NCBI GenBank assembly: GCA_964652255.1
Contig: CAZZBM010000001.1
Location: 124,001-188,000, forward strand
Source: CAZZBM01 sp964652255
GTDB taxonomy: Bacteria > Bdellovibrionota > Bacteriovoracia > Bacteriovoracales > CAZZBM01
Direction: 5' to 3'
DNA length: 64,000 nt
The notes under the pieces are model-generated. The model worked only from the letters and a program-made list of their open reading frames with translations, was not told the origin of the DNA and searched no databases. Positions within the stretch are counted from its first letter, which is position 1, and each line of letters begins with the position of its first letter. A program made the translations under genes and the position numbers. Shown here piece after piece: positions 52,083 to 60,471 of the stretch.

Positions 52083-53000
52083 ATGAGATCTCTTCTTTTA
52101 TTTGCTCATTACAAAGAGGCTAAAGCTTTCTTAAAGGAATTTTCTTTTAAAAAAAAAGAACTTTCTTTTTATGAATCAGAAAATTTTGATTTAGTTCTTC
52201 TAGGAGAAGGAATCTTTCAAGTTTTTCCTATTCTTTCTAAAATTCTTGCTGAAAAAAATTATTCTTTTCTTTATAATTTTGGAACAGCAGGAAGAACTCA
52301 TACAAAAATTGCCTTAGATGAAGTTTTTACTATTAAAACCTCTTATCTTTTTTCCAGTGAAGCCCACTATGAAAGTTTTTCCTTAGAGGGAGAAAAAGAT
52401 TGTTTAACTCTTTTTCACAGAAATGATCCCCCTTTAGGTTTAGCTCACCTTGTAGATAGAGAACTTTGGGCTATCAGTAAATTAGCTAAACTTTATCAAA
52501 AACCTTTAAAATCTTTTAAATATGTTTCAGATTGTTTAGTGACTCAAAAAGAAGTTTTCTCTCTTCATTATTTTTCAGAAAAACTTTTAGAATCTTTTCT
52601 AAAAGAAAAAATCCAAGAAGATAATTTTTCTATTTCTCTACCTTCTTCTTTTTATTTTACTGAGAGTCAAAAAAGAATGTATTTTAAATATTATCAATAT
52701 TTTCAATCAAGAAACAAGCTCAATCTTTTAGAAGAATACCTTTTAGAAAATTATCCCTCCAACAAAAAAGAAGCCACTAAATTACTTTTAAAAAAAATGG
52801 AAAACTTTTTATTTCCACTTCATGAAAAAATTTATGAAGAAAAGAATCAGCAATTAAAAATGATCAATTGTCCAGAAGTTCAATTTAAAACCAATTTAGA
52901 GGATATTTATTTTCATGGTAAAATTACTTCTCGCCAAGATTTAAATAAAATTCATTTTAAATTTAAAGAGTTAGAGCAATGTTTCAACGAGTTTTTTTAG
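52083..53000 (+). CDS. nucleoside phosphorylase-like protein next to SPL-type radical SAM gene
   Basis: The 305-residue protein opens SLLLFAHYKEAKAF and has FLYNFGTAGRTHTKIALDEVF, a weak match to the purine nucleoside phosphorylase/MTA nucleosidase fold (VVNxGxAGG...GDV). LKSFKYVSDCLVTQKE recalls its second half. The C-terminal 120 residues are helical and unrelated. It overlaps the radical SAM gene by 22 bases, so the two probably act together, for example on damaged nucleosides; this is inference. Confidence 0.6.
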   Translation: MRSLLLFAHYKEAKAFLKEFSFKKKELSFYESENFDLVLLGEGIFQVFPILSKILAEKNYSFLYNFGTAGRTHTKIALDEVFTIKTSYLFSSEAHYESFSLEGEKDCLTLFHRNDPPLGLAHLVDRELWAISKLAKLYQKPLKSFKYVSDCLVTQKEVFSLHYFSEKLLESFLKEKIQEDNFSISLPSSFYFTESQKRMYFKYYQYFQSRNKLNLLEEYLLENYPSNKKEATKLLLKKMENFLFPLHEKIYEEKNQQLKMINCPEVQFKTNLEDIYFHGKITSRQDLNKIHFKFKELEQCFNEFF

Positions 53001-53965
53001 AAAATCATTTAAAAAATCATTCTCATGTTTTAAAAATTCTTTCTAATCTAGAAAAGTATCGTCTTTTTAAGCAAAAAGATATTGAATATATTTCATCTTA
53101 TGAAGATATCTTTAATAAAGTAAAAAAACCTTATTTAGACAAAAGATCACTTCTTAACCTTTTCATCGCTGAAAAAAAGGGAGTTTTAGTGAAAAAAGCT
53201 CCTGAAGCCTACGGAGGCTTCACTGATCATTATTATTTTATTCATTCTTATAACTGTATTTATGAATGTGAGTATTGTTATTTACAAGGTTATTTTCATT
53301 CACCAGATTTAGTTTTTTTTGTTAATCATGATGCCATCATTCATGAAATGAAAAAAATCTGCCAAGAAAAAGAAGAAGTTTGGTTTCATGGAGGAGAATT
53401 TAGTGACTCTTTAGCTCTACATCATCTTACAGATGAACTTTCTTACTATATTGATTTTCTTCAAAATCATCCTAAAGCTAGATTAGAATTAAGAACAAAA
53501 TCAAGTAATATTAAAGAGTTAAAAAAACTTTCTCTTCCACCTAATCTTTTTATTTCTTTTAGTTTAGGTAATCCTAAATTAGAGAGAAAGACTCCTAGTT
53601 TAACCTCAAGAATTCAAGCCATGAAAGAATTAGAGAATGCTTCCTTAGCTATTCATTTTGATCCTCTTGTTTATGAAGAGCCTTTTATTGATTTTTACAA
53701 AAATCTTATTCAAGAATTAGAACCACTCAAAGAGAGAATTCACTATGTTTCTTTAGGAGTCGTGAGATTTACCAAAAAAGTTTTTCAAGAAGTGAGTAAA
53801 AATTATCCTGAATCATTTCTGCATCAAGAAAAACTCGTTCACACTCATGATGATCAGGTTAAGTACCCTAAACTTATTCGTCGTTTTCTTCTTAAACAAA
53901 TTAGAGATCTTCTAGTAGAAAAAAACTTTAAAAATATTTATGACTGCATGGAAAGTGAAATTTAA
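52979..53965 (+). CDS. spore photoproduct lyase-like radical SAM protein
   Basis: The 328-residue protein has C-x3-C-x2-C (Cys 93, 97, 100 in YNCIYECEYCYLQGYF), the variant cluster motif of spore photoproduct lyase. SPDLVFFVNHD, WFHGGEFSDSLAL, ARLELRTKSSNI and FISFSLGNP follow, as in SPL family members. The thymine-adduct Cys of true SplB cannot be placed with confidence. Known SplB repairs spore-type thymine dimers in spore formers, yet no spore genes are seen here, so a related DNA or nucleoside repair task is likely. Confidence 0.8.
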   Translation: MFQRVFLENHLKNHSHVLKILSNLEKYRLFKQKDIEYISSYEDIFNKVKKPYLDKRSLLNLFIAEKKGVLVKKAPEAYGGFTDHYYFIHSYNCIYECEYCYLQGYFHSPDLVFFVNHDAIIHEMKKICQEKEEVWFHGGEFSDSLALHHLTDELSYYIDFLQNHPKARLELRTKSSNIKELKKLSLPPNLFISFSLGNPKLERKTPSLTSRIQAMKELENASLAIHFDPLVYEEPFIDFYKNLIQELEPLKERIHYVSLGVVRFTKKVFQEVSKNYPESFLHQEKLVHTHDDQVKYPKLIRRFLLKQIRDLLVEKNFKNIYDCMESEI

Positions 53966-53995
53966 AATTAATTTTTATTTCTCTGCTTAATATTT

Positions 53996-54024
53996 TTGTA
54001 AAAAATACTACTTCTCTTTATAAA
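53996..54024 (+). promoter_or_regulatory. promoter of the repeat protein with TTGTAAAAA box
   Basis: TTGTAA at 53996-54001, a 17-base spacer and TATAAA at 54019-54024. The leader would be about 43 bases and includes AAAGGAG before the ATG at 54074. Confidence 0.6.
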
Positions 54025-54073
54025 AAATCATTATTCATTTAGAATCTCAAAAACATTTAAAAAGGAGTTTTTT

Positions 54074-54544
54074 ATGTTTAAAAAGACCACATTAATTTCC
54101 GTTGTATTAACAAGTTTATTTTGGTTATTATCACTTGATTGTGAGTTTCAAGGATGTCATACAGGAGCACCAAGTTGTAAGACAGGAGCACCAAGTTGTA
54201 AGACAGGAGCACCAAGTTGTAAGACAGGAGCACCAANNNNNNNNNNNNNNNNNNNNNNNNNNNNNNNNNNNNNNNNNNNNNNNNNNNNNNNNNNNNNNNN
54301 NNNNNNNNNNNNNNNNNNNNNNNNNNNNNNNNNNNNACCAAAAGCACCAAAAGCACCAAAAGCACCAAAAGCACCAAAAGCACCAAAAGCACCAAAAGCA
54401 CCTTGTACTCCAGATACTGTTTATGTAGATATTAGTAAAATGATCCACGATAAGAACTCTCATCTTAATGATGGTTTAAATACAGAAAATTCAGACGAAC
54501 AATCACCAGATTCAGACGAACAATCACCAGATTCAGACGAATAA
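54074..54544 (+). CDS. secreted tandem-repeat protein (broken by assembly gap)
   Basis: The gene has AAAGGAG before its ATG and a signal peptide (MFKKTTLISVVLTSLFWLLS). GAPSCKT heptads follow, then a 100-N gap, then KAP triplets, and a tail with two and a half copies of SDEQSPD. The Cys-bearing repeats and Pro/Lys/Ala repeats suggest a rod-like surface protein. The reading frame across the gap is not proven, because 100 N is a standard filler of unknown length. In the third tail copy a CAA has become TAA (54542), cutting off 11 residues that the following codons (SPENLEENINN) would add. Confidence 0.65.
   Translation: MFKKTTLISVVLTSLFWLLSLDCEFQGCHTGAPSCKTGAPSCKTGAPSCKTGAPXXXXXXXXXXXXXXXXXXXXXXXXXXXXXXXXXXPKAPKAPKAPKAPKAPKAPKAPCTPDTVYVDISKMIHDKNSHLNDGLNTENSDEQSPDSDEQSPDSDE
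54161..54236 (+). repeat. 21-bp tandem repeat encoding GAPSCKT
   Basis: Three exact copies of the 21-base unit ACAGGAGCACCAAGTTGTAAG (start 54161) and a partial fourth run into the N gap. Confidence 0.9.
54237..54336. other. assembly gap of exactly 100 N
   Basis: All bases are N. The gap sits within a tandem repeat array, the likely cause of assembly failure. True length unknown. Confidence 0.98.
54337..54402 (+). repeat. 9-bp tandem repeat encoding KAP
   Basis: Six exact copies of AAAGCACCA and one partial copy. They share the core GCACCA with the 21-bp repeat on the other side of the gap, so one may derive from the other. Confidence 0.9.
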
Positions 54545-54598
54545 TCACCAGAAAATTTAGAAGAAAATATAAATAATTAAACAAATTTTTTTCAACTC

Positions 54599-54644
54599 AA
54601 AACACAAAGAAATTCTCTTAACTTAGAGAATTTCTTTGTGTTTT
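54599..54644 (+). terminator. strong rho-independent terminator behind the repeat protein
   Basis: A perfect 20-bp stem (54599-54618 with 54625-54644) and a six-base TAACTT loop; the stem ends in TTTT. One of the few clear terminators in the window. Confidence 0.85.
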
Positions 54645-54704
54645 CACAAGAAAATTTTATTTAAAGAAAATATCTTTATTTTTTAGACAAATACATGAAA
54701 TTAT

Positions 54705-54710
54705 TATAAT
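54705..54710 (+). promoter_or_regulatory. promoter of split transketolase genes
   Basis: Consensus TATAAT at 54705-54710 with TAGACA 15 bases upstream (54684-54689). The predicted start near 54717 leaves a leader of about 9 bases. Confidence 0.55.
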
Positions 54711-54725
54711 AAATAGTTCATTAAG

Positions 54726-55481
54726 ATGAACAAAGCAAAAGAACTTAGAAAGCTCATTCTAGAAATGATTTATATAGCTCAAAGTGGTCATCCTGGAGGT
54801 TCTCTTTCTCTAGTAGAAATTCTACTAGCTCTTTTTGGTCAAGAAGAAAAAATTTTTAATCTTAATCAAGATCGTTTTGTTCTTAGTAAGGGACATGGTG
54901 TCCCTGCTGTTTATGCTCTTCTTTTCCAGTTAAATCTTATTCAAAAAGAAGAACTCTTAACTTTTCGAAAATTAGGTTCACGTTTGCAAGGACATCCTGA
55001 TGTTCAAAGAATTCCTTTTTTAGAAAGTAGTACTGGATCACTAGGACAGGGAGCTAGTGTTGCCTTAGGTTTAGCCATAGCACAACCTTACTCTCATATC
55101 TATTGCATTTGTGGAGACGGAGAGTTGCAAGAAGGTCAAATCTGGGAAATGGCTCTTTATGCTGGGTTTAAAAAAGTTAAAAATTTCACTCTTCTTGTTG
55201 ATTATAATAAAATTCAACTTGATGGTTATGTAAAAGATATTCTAGACTTAGAACCCTTAGCTGATAAATGGAAAGCTTTTAGATGGGAAGTTCATGAAGT
55301 TGATGGTCATAAAATTGATGAACTTCAATCGGTGTTAAAAAAAAAACAAGAAGGTCCACGTATCCTTATCTGTCATACTGTTAAGGGAAAGGGAGTTTCT
55401 TTTATGGAAAACAATCCTTCTTGGCATGGTAAAGCTCCTAAAAAAGAAGAGTATGAATTAGCTTTAAAGGAGCTTTCATGA
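54726..55481 (+). CDS. transketolase, N-terminal subunit
   Basis: The 251-residue protein is the thiamine-diphosphate half of a split transketolase: AQSGHPGGSLSLVEIL (His and Gly motif), RFVLSKGHGVPAVYALL, GSLGQGASVALGLA and the TPP-binding CGDGELQEGQIWEMALYAGFKK...NKIQLDG. It moves two-carbon units between sugar phosphates in the pentose phosphate pathway. Its stop overlaps the ATG of the second half (ATGA), so the two are coupled. Confidence 0.94.
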   Translation: MNKAKELRKLILEMIYIAQSGHPGGSLSLVEILLALFGQEEKIFNLNQDRFVLSKGHGVPAVYALLFQLNLIQKEELLTFRKLGSRLQGHPDVQRIPFLESSTGSLGQGASVALGLAIAQPYSHIYCICGDGELQEGQIWEMALYAGFKKVKNFTLLVDYNKIQLDGYVKDILDLEPLADKWKAFRWEVHEVDGHKIDELQSVLKKKQEGPRILICHTVKGKGVSFMENNPSWHGKAPKKEEYELALKELS

Positions 55482-56347
55482 AATCAACCAGACAAGCCTT
55501 TGGAGAAGCTCTTCTTTCTTTAGGGTCTAGTTCTGATATCATTTGTCTTGATGCTGATCTTTCAAAATCTACCATGACTGAAGCTTTTGCTAAAAAATAT
55601 CCAGAAAGGCATCTTCAAATGGGTTTACAAGAAGCTAATATGATTGGAGTAGCAGCTGGACTAGCTAGAGGGGGCAAAAGACCTATTGTTTGTTCTTTTG
55701 CTTGCTTTTTAACAGGTCGCTTTGATCAAATTCGAATGAGTATTGCCTATAATGAACTCCCTGTGATTCTTATAGGAACTCATAGTGGTCTTGGTGTAGG
55801 TGAAGATGGTTATTCGCAAATGGCATTAGAAGATTTGGCTCTTATGAGAAGTTTACCAAAGATGACTATTTTTCAGCCTTCAGAGCCTAGTGAAGTTTTA
55901 CCTTGTTTAAAAGAAGCTTTAAGATTAAAAACTCCTTCTTATTTAAGATTAACCAGACAAGCTTTATCTACCTTTGAACAAAATCCTAATCCTTTTATTT
56001 TAAGACAACTTAAAAAGGGAAGCAAAATAGCTCTTATTGGAACAGGATCTACTCTACAAGAACTTTATTCTTTAAAAAATTCCTACTCACTTTATGCTCT
56101 TTCTCAAATTAAACCTCTCCCTGATCTCTCTTCTTTATCCTCCTATGAAAAAATTTTTCTAGCAGAAGATCATACTCTATTAGGAGGAGTAGGATCAATG
56201 ATCTTAGATACTTATCCTTACTTAAGATCAAGATTAATAATTCATGGGATTAAAGATGTTTTTGGAGAGTCTGCTACAGCTAAGGAACTCTACCAAAAAC
56301 ATCAATTAGATAGTCTAAATTTAGAAAAAATTATTCGTTTGACATAG
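55478..56347 (+). CDS. transketolase, C-terminal subunit
   Basis: The 289-residue protein has the pyrimidine-binding domain (DADLSKSTMTEAFAKKYPER, MGLQEANMIGVAAGLARGGKRP with the catalytic Glu, FDQIRMSIAYNELPVILIGTHSGLGVGEDGYS) and the C-terminal domain (LAEDHTLLGGVGSMI). Together with the previous gene it forms one active enzyme. Split forms are common in archaea, Firmicutes and some Proteobacteria. It overlaps the giant secreted protein by 17 bases. Confidence 0.94.
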   Translation: MKSTRQAFGEALLSLGSSSDIICLDADLSKSTMTEAFAKKYPERHLQMGLQEANMIGVAAGLARGGKRPIVCSFACFLTGRFDQIRMSIAYNELPVILIGTHSGLGVGEDGYSQMALEDLALMRSLPKMTIFQPSEPSEVLPCLKEALRLKTPSYLRLTRQALSTFEQNPNPFILRQLKKGSKIALIGTGSTLQELYSLKNSYSLYALSQIKPLPDLSSLSSYEKIFLAEDHTLLGGVGSMILDTYPYLRSRLIIHGIKDVFGESATAKELYQKHQLDSLNLEKIIRLT

Positions 56348-59300
56348 AATCAAAGACAGGATGTTTCATTATCTCAAATACTTTTTTTTCTACCTTGTCC
56401 AATTTTTCTATTAAATATTTACTCACTTTGTCTATCTCCAAAATTTTGTTTGTATCTACTTCATTAACTTTATCTTGTATTTCTTTTAGTTCTTTTTTTT
56501 CAAAAAAAACATTAAAAATACAATTTAAAGCTTGGGAATAAAGACCATGAAAATAACTCTGAAAAAAGAGAAAAACAAACTTTTCTTTAAACATCCAAGA
56601 GTTAGTTTTTTTAAATTTTTCAAAGAATTTTTTTGTATTTTTACAATATTTGTCTAACATACTACAAGATTCATGCCCACTAAATAATAGGTCATCTAAA
56701 TAAATATACCCTTTTTCGAATTTGAACACTAAAGTCAATAAACCAACTTCATTAAAAACAGGTTCTGTAGGATTAAGATCTAGGGTTGGACCTGGAACAT
56801 CATAGACCTTATACATGAATTTAATTTTTTCTGGAACACTTTGATTATTTTCATTTTTAATATTAATAGACATATCAGGATGGAAGTCTAGATTAATATT
56901 AGATGCTTTTTTCAATTCAATATGATTTATTTTTTTAATAATATTACTTATTGTTTTTATAGATTCTTTTCTTGAATAAAACTGCTCCATAATTTTTTTA
57001 TATAAAAAATCTGATAGAATCTTAAATTTTATTCCATCTTCATCAATTTTTTTTTCAGAATCTTGAAGATTCACTATATTCGTTAAAATATCTTTTATTT
57101 CCTTAAAATAATCACGAACCATTTTAGAAATAATTTTTTTTGTTAGATTACTGTTAATATGTTTTTTTTCAATTTCTTTATTTAAAGAATTTAATATATC
57201 GATTATATATTCTTTAAATTTTTCAAATTTGTTATCAAGTCCAGAAAAATCATAAGGTATGCTTGTGTTGTTTTTTTCATTTCTCAAAATATTGATTAAC
57301 TCATCAGCATCAAAAATTTCAGACATAAACTCATTTTTTAAAATTCTCAGATTATTCACTTTTTTTAAAATAAGATCATATTTTTCTTCTATGTTTAGAT
57401 ATTCATTATCAGACTTAGAATATTCTAAATGTTTTTTTAAAGATTCAATCGAAGAAACAAGCGAAGAAAAACAATGACTATTTAATGACTCTAATATTTT
57501 AGACAATAATTCATCTAGAAAATATCTCTCAGAGATGTTTTGATTTACAGATTCTAAAAAAGGTAAAAAATAATCAATATGATTTTCTAACTTATCTTTG
57601 AAAGTTTTTTCTTGATCATTAGCTGTTTGTTCTTTTTTTAATTTTTTATTTTTTAATAAATCATTATTATCTTTTATGTACAAGATAAGATATTCAAGAT
57701 TTTTTTCAAAATCATTTATTAATTCATCTTTATAAAAAGAAGCCAATTTATCAATAAGTTCTTTCATTGAAGCATTTTCATTCTTTTCATATTTTTTTAT
57801 ATTATCTTCTGTTGTAACAATAGAAAAATAATTTTGTACTGATTCTTCATGTTTCTCAATAAAATCAATGACTTTCTCTTTAATGTTTAAAATATTTTTA
57901 TGATCTTGAGAAATTTTATCATTATTTACATCATTATTTACATCATTAGTTGATATTAATATGTCTAAAAAATCATCACTATCAATATTTTTTAATTCTT
58001 CAATCAATTTTTTAATCAAATTATTAAATCTACCTTTTCTATGAAAGAATTCTTTTTTTATTTTCAATGCATATTTTCTTTTATCATATTCATTAAAATA
58101 ATCTTCAATATCCTTTAATATTTTACTAAAAACAATTGAACCATTCTCAAAAAAATATTTTTTTTTGAATTCTTCATAAATAGAAATTAAATTATTATAA
58201 AAAGATAAACTATTTGAAGGCATGAAAAATTCATGAGTTAAAAAAAATAATAAATCATTGATTGATTTCAAAGAAACCTTATCTGTTGTTTTTTTACTTT
58301 TTTCAAAAATTTCAGAAAAATAGTTATAGATTTCAGGATGATTATTTTTTAATCTATAATAAAGCATAGCATGTTCTTTATCATGATAATAAAATAATAA
58401 TGGACAGAAATAAATATTATGAGCAAAAATAAAACCATCATTACCATGATTCAACATATTAAATAAATAAGATGAAGAAGTTTTACCTAAAAAAATATCA
58501 TTAAAATCTTCAATAGACTGAATATTCTTATCATCCACTAAAAACATAGGCTTAAGAGCAATAACAGTTCTCATATTTTGATAAAAATTTAGATTATTCC
58601 CAAAACTTTCTACCATTTCTTTATAAAAAGAAGAATTTAAAGATTTGTTATTTCCCATAATGTTTGTTTGAAAACAATTTAAATAATAAAAAAATTCAAA
58701 AAGATCTAAAACATTTTCAATATTTTCATAAAAAAATTCAATTTTATTTTTTAGTTCATTCTTGAATTTTTTCTTTTGTTTTTTATTTAATTTTTTATTA
58801 TCATCTATAAGTTTGTTTTGAGAAAAATATGTCCAAGAAATAACTTTTTTTAAAAATTTTTTTGATTTAATATCTGAATCTATAATTTTTTTCTTAGCTC
58901 CCGATACAAAGTTATACTCGAATAAATGATATGGTTTTTTCACTACATTTTTCTCTTCTTCTCTATGTTTTTTTATTTTTTTTGGATTAAAAAAGAAGTT
59001 TTTTCCTGATTTTTCATCGACAATCTTTACTAAATCTCCACTAATTGAACCATCATCTATGTCTTTTTTAATATAAAAAACTATACGATTATTCTCAATC
59101 ACAAAGAAAAGATTAGAGATTAAAAAATCACAGATTTTATCTTTTAATGAAATATTGTTATTGATTGCATAAAAATTTTCTTTTCTAAAAAGATCATTCT
59201 TAATAAATTTTTTTATACCTTCTTCAATGAATTTAAAGTCAATAAAATAGTTTTCTTGAACAGTATTTAACAAAAAATCATATATTTTAGTATTCAAGTC

Positions 59301-59879
59301 AGATAAGTTTTGAATTATTTCTTCTCTTAGATTATCTGCTGAAAATGACTCATCATTATCTTCATTAAACAATTTTAGTTCCATAGAAGAAAAATCTATG
59401 AAAGATAATGTAAAAACTTTATAATAAATTTTTTCTTGATCTGTCTTCGCAAAAGAGATATCTATTTTTTCAAGACCATAATTTTCCTGTTTTTTAAACA
59501 ATCTATGCTTAACTAAGTGACCCTTGAAGCCATATAACTCACTGTCATTTTTTATATAACATGTATTAAATTTTTTTTCATTTTTGTACTCTGTTTCTGA
59601 TATTTCTTTAAAAAAATATCTTTCTTTAAAAAAATATCTTTCTTTAAAAAAAGATTCATCATCTAAGAACAACAAATTTTGATTTTTTCTTTCAAGAAAA
59701 GAGAAACACTCTTCTGGATCTTCATTTGGTATCTGGGAAAAAAGAAAATCGTAAAAATCACTCCACTCTTTTTTCTGATCAGCGAAGGAAGGTGCCTCTA
59801 TTGGCTGAGCCCAATCTTTTTCATCAGATTTTTTAGCCCATAAAAAAGTACTCGTTAAAAATAAAATAATAAATGTCAT
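56331..59879 (-). CDS. giant secreted protein (1182 residues), unknown function
   Basis: Starts with MTFIILFLTSTFLWAKK (signal peptide) at 59879; AGGG lies 7 bases upstream, and a TATAGG box fits a leaderless start too. An earlier in-frame start (59897) would add six residues before the signal. The mature part is Lys/Asn/Phe/Glu/Asp-rich, predicted helical with coiled-coil-like stretches (YDLILKKVNNLRILKNE, KNLEYLILYIKDNNDLLKNKKLKKE). It has 18-bp tandem repeats (YFFKER, 59603-59653) and a 15-bp repeat (NDVNNDVNND). No known motif, enzyme site or sorting signal is seen. A TTGTAAAAA box lies at 59955 (reverse). Confidence 0.7.
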   Translation of the reverse strand: MTFIILFLTSTFLWAKKSDEKDWAQPIEAPSFADQKKEWSDFYDFLFSQIPNEDPEECFSFLERKNQNLLFLDDESFFKERYFFKERYFFKEISETEYKNEKKFNTCYIKNDSELYGFKGHLVKHRLFKKQENYGLEKIDISFAKTDQEKIYYKVFTLSFIDFSSMELKLFNEDNDESFSADNLREEIIQNLSDLNTKIYDFLLNTVQENYFIDFKFIEEGIKKFIKNDLFRKENFYAINNNISLKDKICDFLISNLFFVIENNRIVFYIKKDIDDGSISGDLVKIVDEKSGKNFFFNPKKIKKHREEEKNVVKKPYHLFEYNFVSGAKKKIIDSDIKSKKFLKKVISWTYFSQNKLIDDNKKLNKKQKKKFKNELKNKIEFFYENIENVLDLFEFFYYLNCFQTNIMGNNKSLNSSFYKEMVESFGNNLNFYQNMRTVIALKPMFLVDDKNIQSIEDFNDIFLGKTSSSYLFNMLNHGNDGFIFAHNIYFCPLLFYYHDKEHAMLYYRLKNNHPEIYNYFSEIFEKSKKTTDKVSLKSINDLLFFLTHEFFMPSNSLSFYNNLISIYEEFKKKYFFENGSIVFSKILKDIEDYFNEYDKRKYALKIKKEFFHRKGRFNNLIKKLIEELKNIDSDDFLDILISTNDVNNDVNNDKISQDHKNILNIKEKVIDFIEKHEESVQNYFSIVTTEDNIKKYEKNENASMKELIDKLASFYKDELINDFEKNLEYLILYIKDNNDLLKNKKLKKEQTANDQEKTFKDKLENHIDYFLPFLESVNQNISERYFLDELLSKILESLNSHCFSSLVSSIESLKKHLEYSKSDNEYLNIEEKYDLILKKVNNLRILKNEFMSEIFDADELINILRNEKNNTSIPYDFSGLDNKFEKFKEYIIDILNSLNKEIEKKHINSNLTKKIISKMVRDYFKEIKDILTNIVNLQDSEKKIDEDGIKFKILSDFLYKKIMEQFYSRKESIKTISNIIKKINHIELKKASNINLDFHPDMSINIKNENNQSVPEKIKFMYKVYDVPGPTLDLNPTEPVFNEVGLLTLVFKFEKGYIYLDDLLFSGHESCSMLDKYCKNTKKFFEKFKKTNSWMFKEKFVFLFFQSYFHGLYSQALNCIFNVFFEKKELKEIQDKVNEVDTNKILEIDKVSKYLIEKLDKVEKKVFEIMKHPVFDSMSNE
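59603..59653 (-). repeat. 18-bp tandem repeat inside the giant secreted protein
   Basis: Two exact 18-base copies (59603-59620, 59621-59638) and a partial third, encoding YFFKER repeated in frame. Confidence 0.88.
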
Positions 59880-60014
59880 ATCAATCCCTATAAGCAAAAC
59901 AATGGTTATACATCAAAAAACACTTTTATCTCAATAAAGATGGTACTTTTTACAAAAAAATAGATAAGATTTAAATTATCACTTTTATCACTTTAAGCCA
60001 CCTACCCCCATTTC

Positions 60015-60044
60015 TTGACAATTCTTATCTTAAAGCTCTATATA
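60015..60044 (+). promoter_or_regulatory. sigma70-type promoter of rpmB, leaderless
   Basis: Consensus TTGACA at 60015-60020, an 18-base spacer and TATATA at 60039-60044. The predicted transcript start is 60051-60052, on the ATG. Confidence 0.68.
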
Positions 60045-60051
60045 AAAATCT

Positions 60052-60285
60052 ATGTCTAGAGTAAGTCGTAGCTGTGATATTACAGGTAAAAAAAGATTAG
60101 TCGGTCATCAAGTATCTCATGCCAATAATAAGACTAAAGTAAGAAAATACCCTAATCTAAGAAAAAAGAGGTTTTTTGACCCTGAAACAGGTACTTTTAT
60201 TACTTTAAAGATTTCTCAACAGGGACTTAGAACTATTGATAAAAAAGGTGGTTCTATTATTGATAGTTTTTTAAGCTATTTTTAA
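60052..60285 (+). CDS. rpmB: 50S ribosomal protein L28
   Basis: The 77-residue protein has SRSCDITGKKRLVGHQVSHANNKTK and RKYPNLRKKRFFDPETG, the L28 signature; length is normal. Unlike most genomes, rpmG (L33) is not next to it. There is no Shine-Dalgarno; the promoter places the 5' end at the start codon, remarkable for a ribosomal protein. It is isolated between two accessory genes. Confidence 0.96.
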   Translation: MSRVSRSCDITGKKRLVGHQVSHANNKTKVRKYPNLRKKRFFDPETGTFITLKISQQGLRTIDKKGGSIIDSFLSYF

Positions 60286-60471
60286 TTGGTATTCCTTGTT
60301 TTAAAATTTTATTTTTTTCAGAGAACTTAATTGATAGATATTTAAATTAAAGTTTAAAAATAAAAATCTCTCTTTCTTTATAAGAGCATAATTTTTATTA
60401 TTATTAATTTTTTGTAAAAAAAACAGAATAGTTTTTAATTTTATAAATTTTAATATATCTAATATTATAAT

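Noticed and set aside
54161..54402. CRISPR array
   Set aside because: Direct repeats are contiguous, without unique spacers, and in frame with a signal-peptide gene; no cas genes nearby.
54078..54463. Reverse frames across the repeat gene
   Set aside because: They are produced by the N gap and the tandem repeats (poly-Leu/Val or Cys/Trp) and have no start signals.
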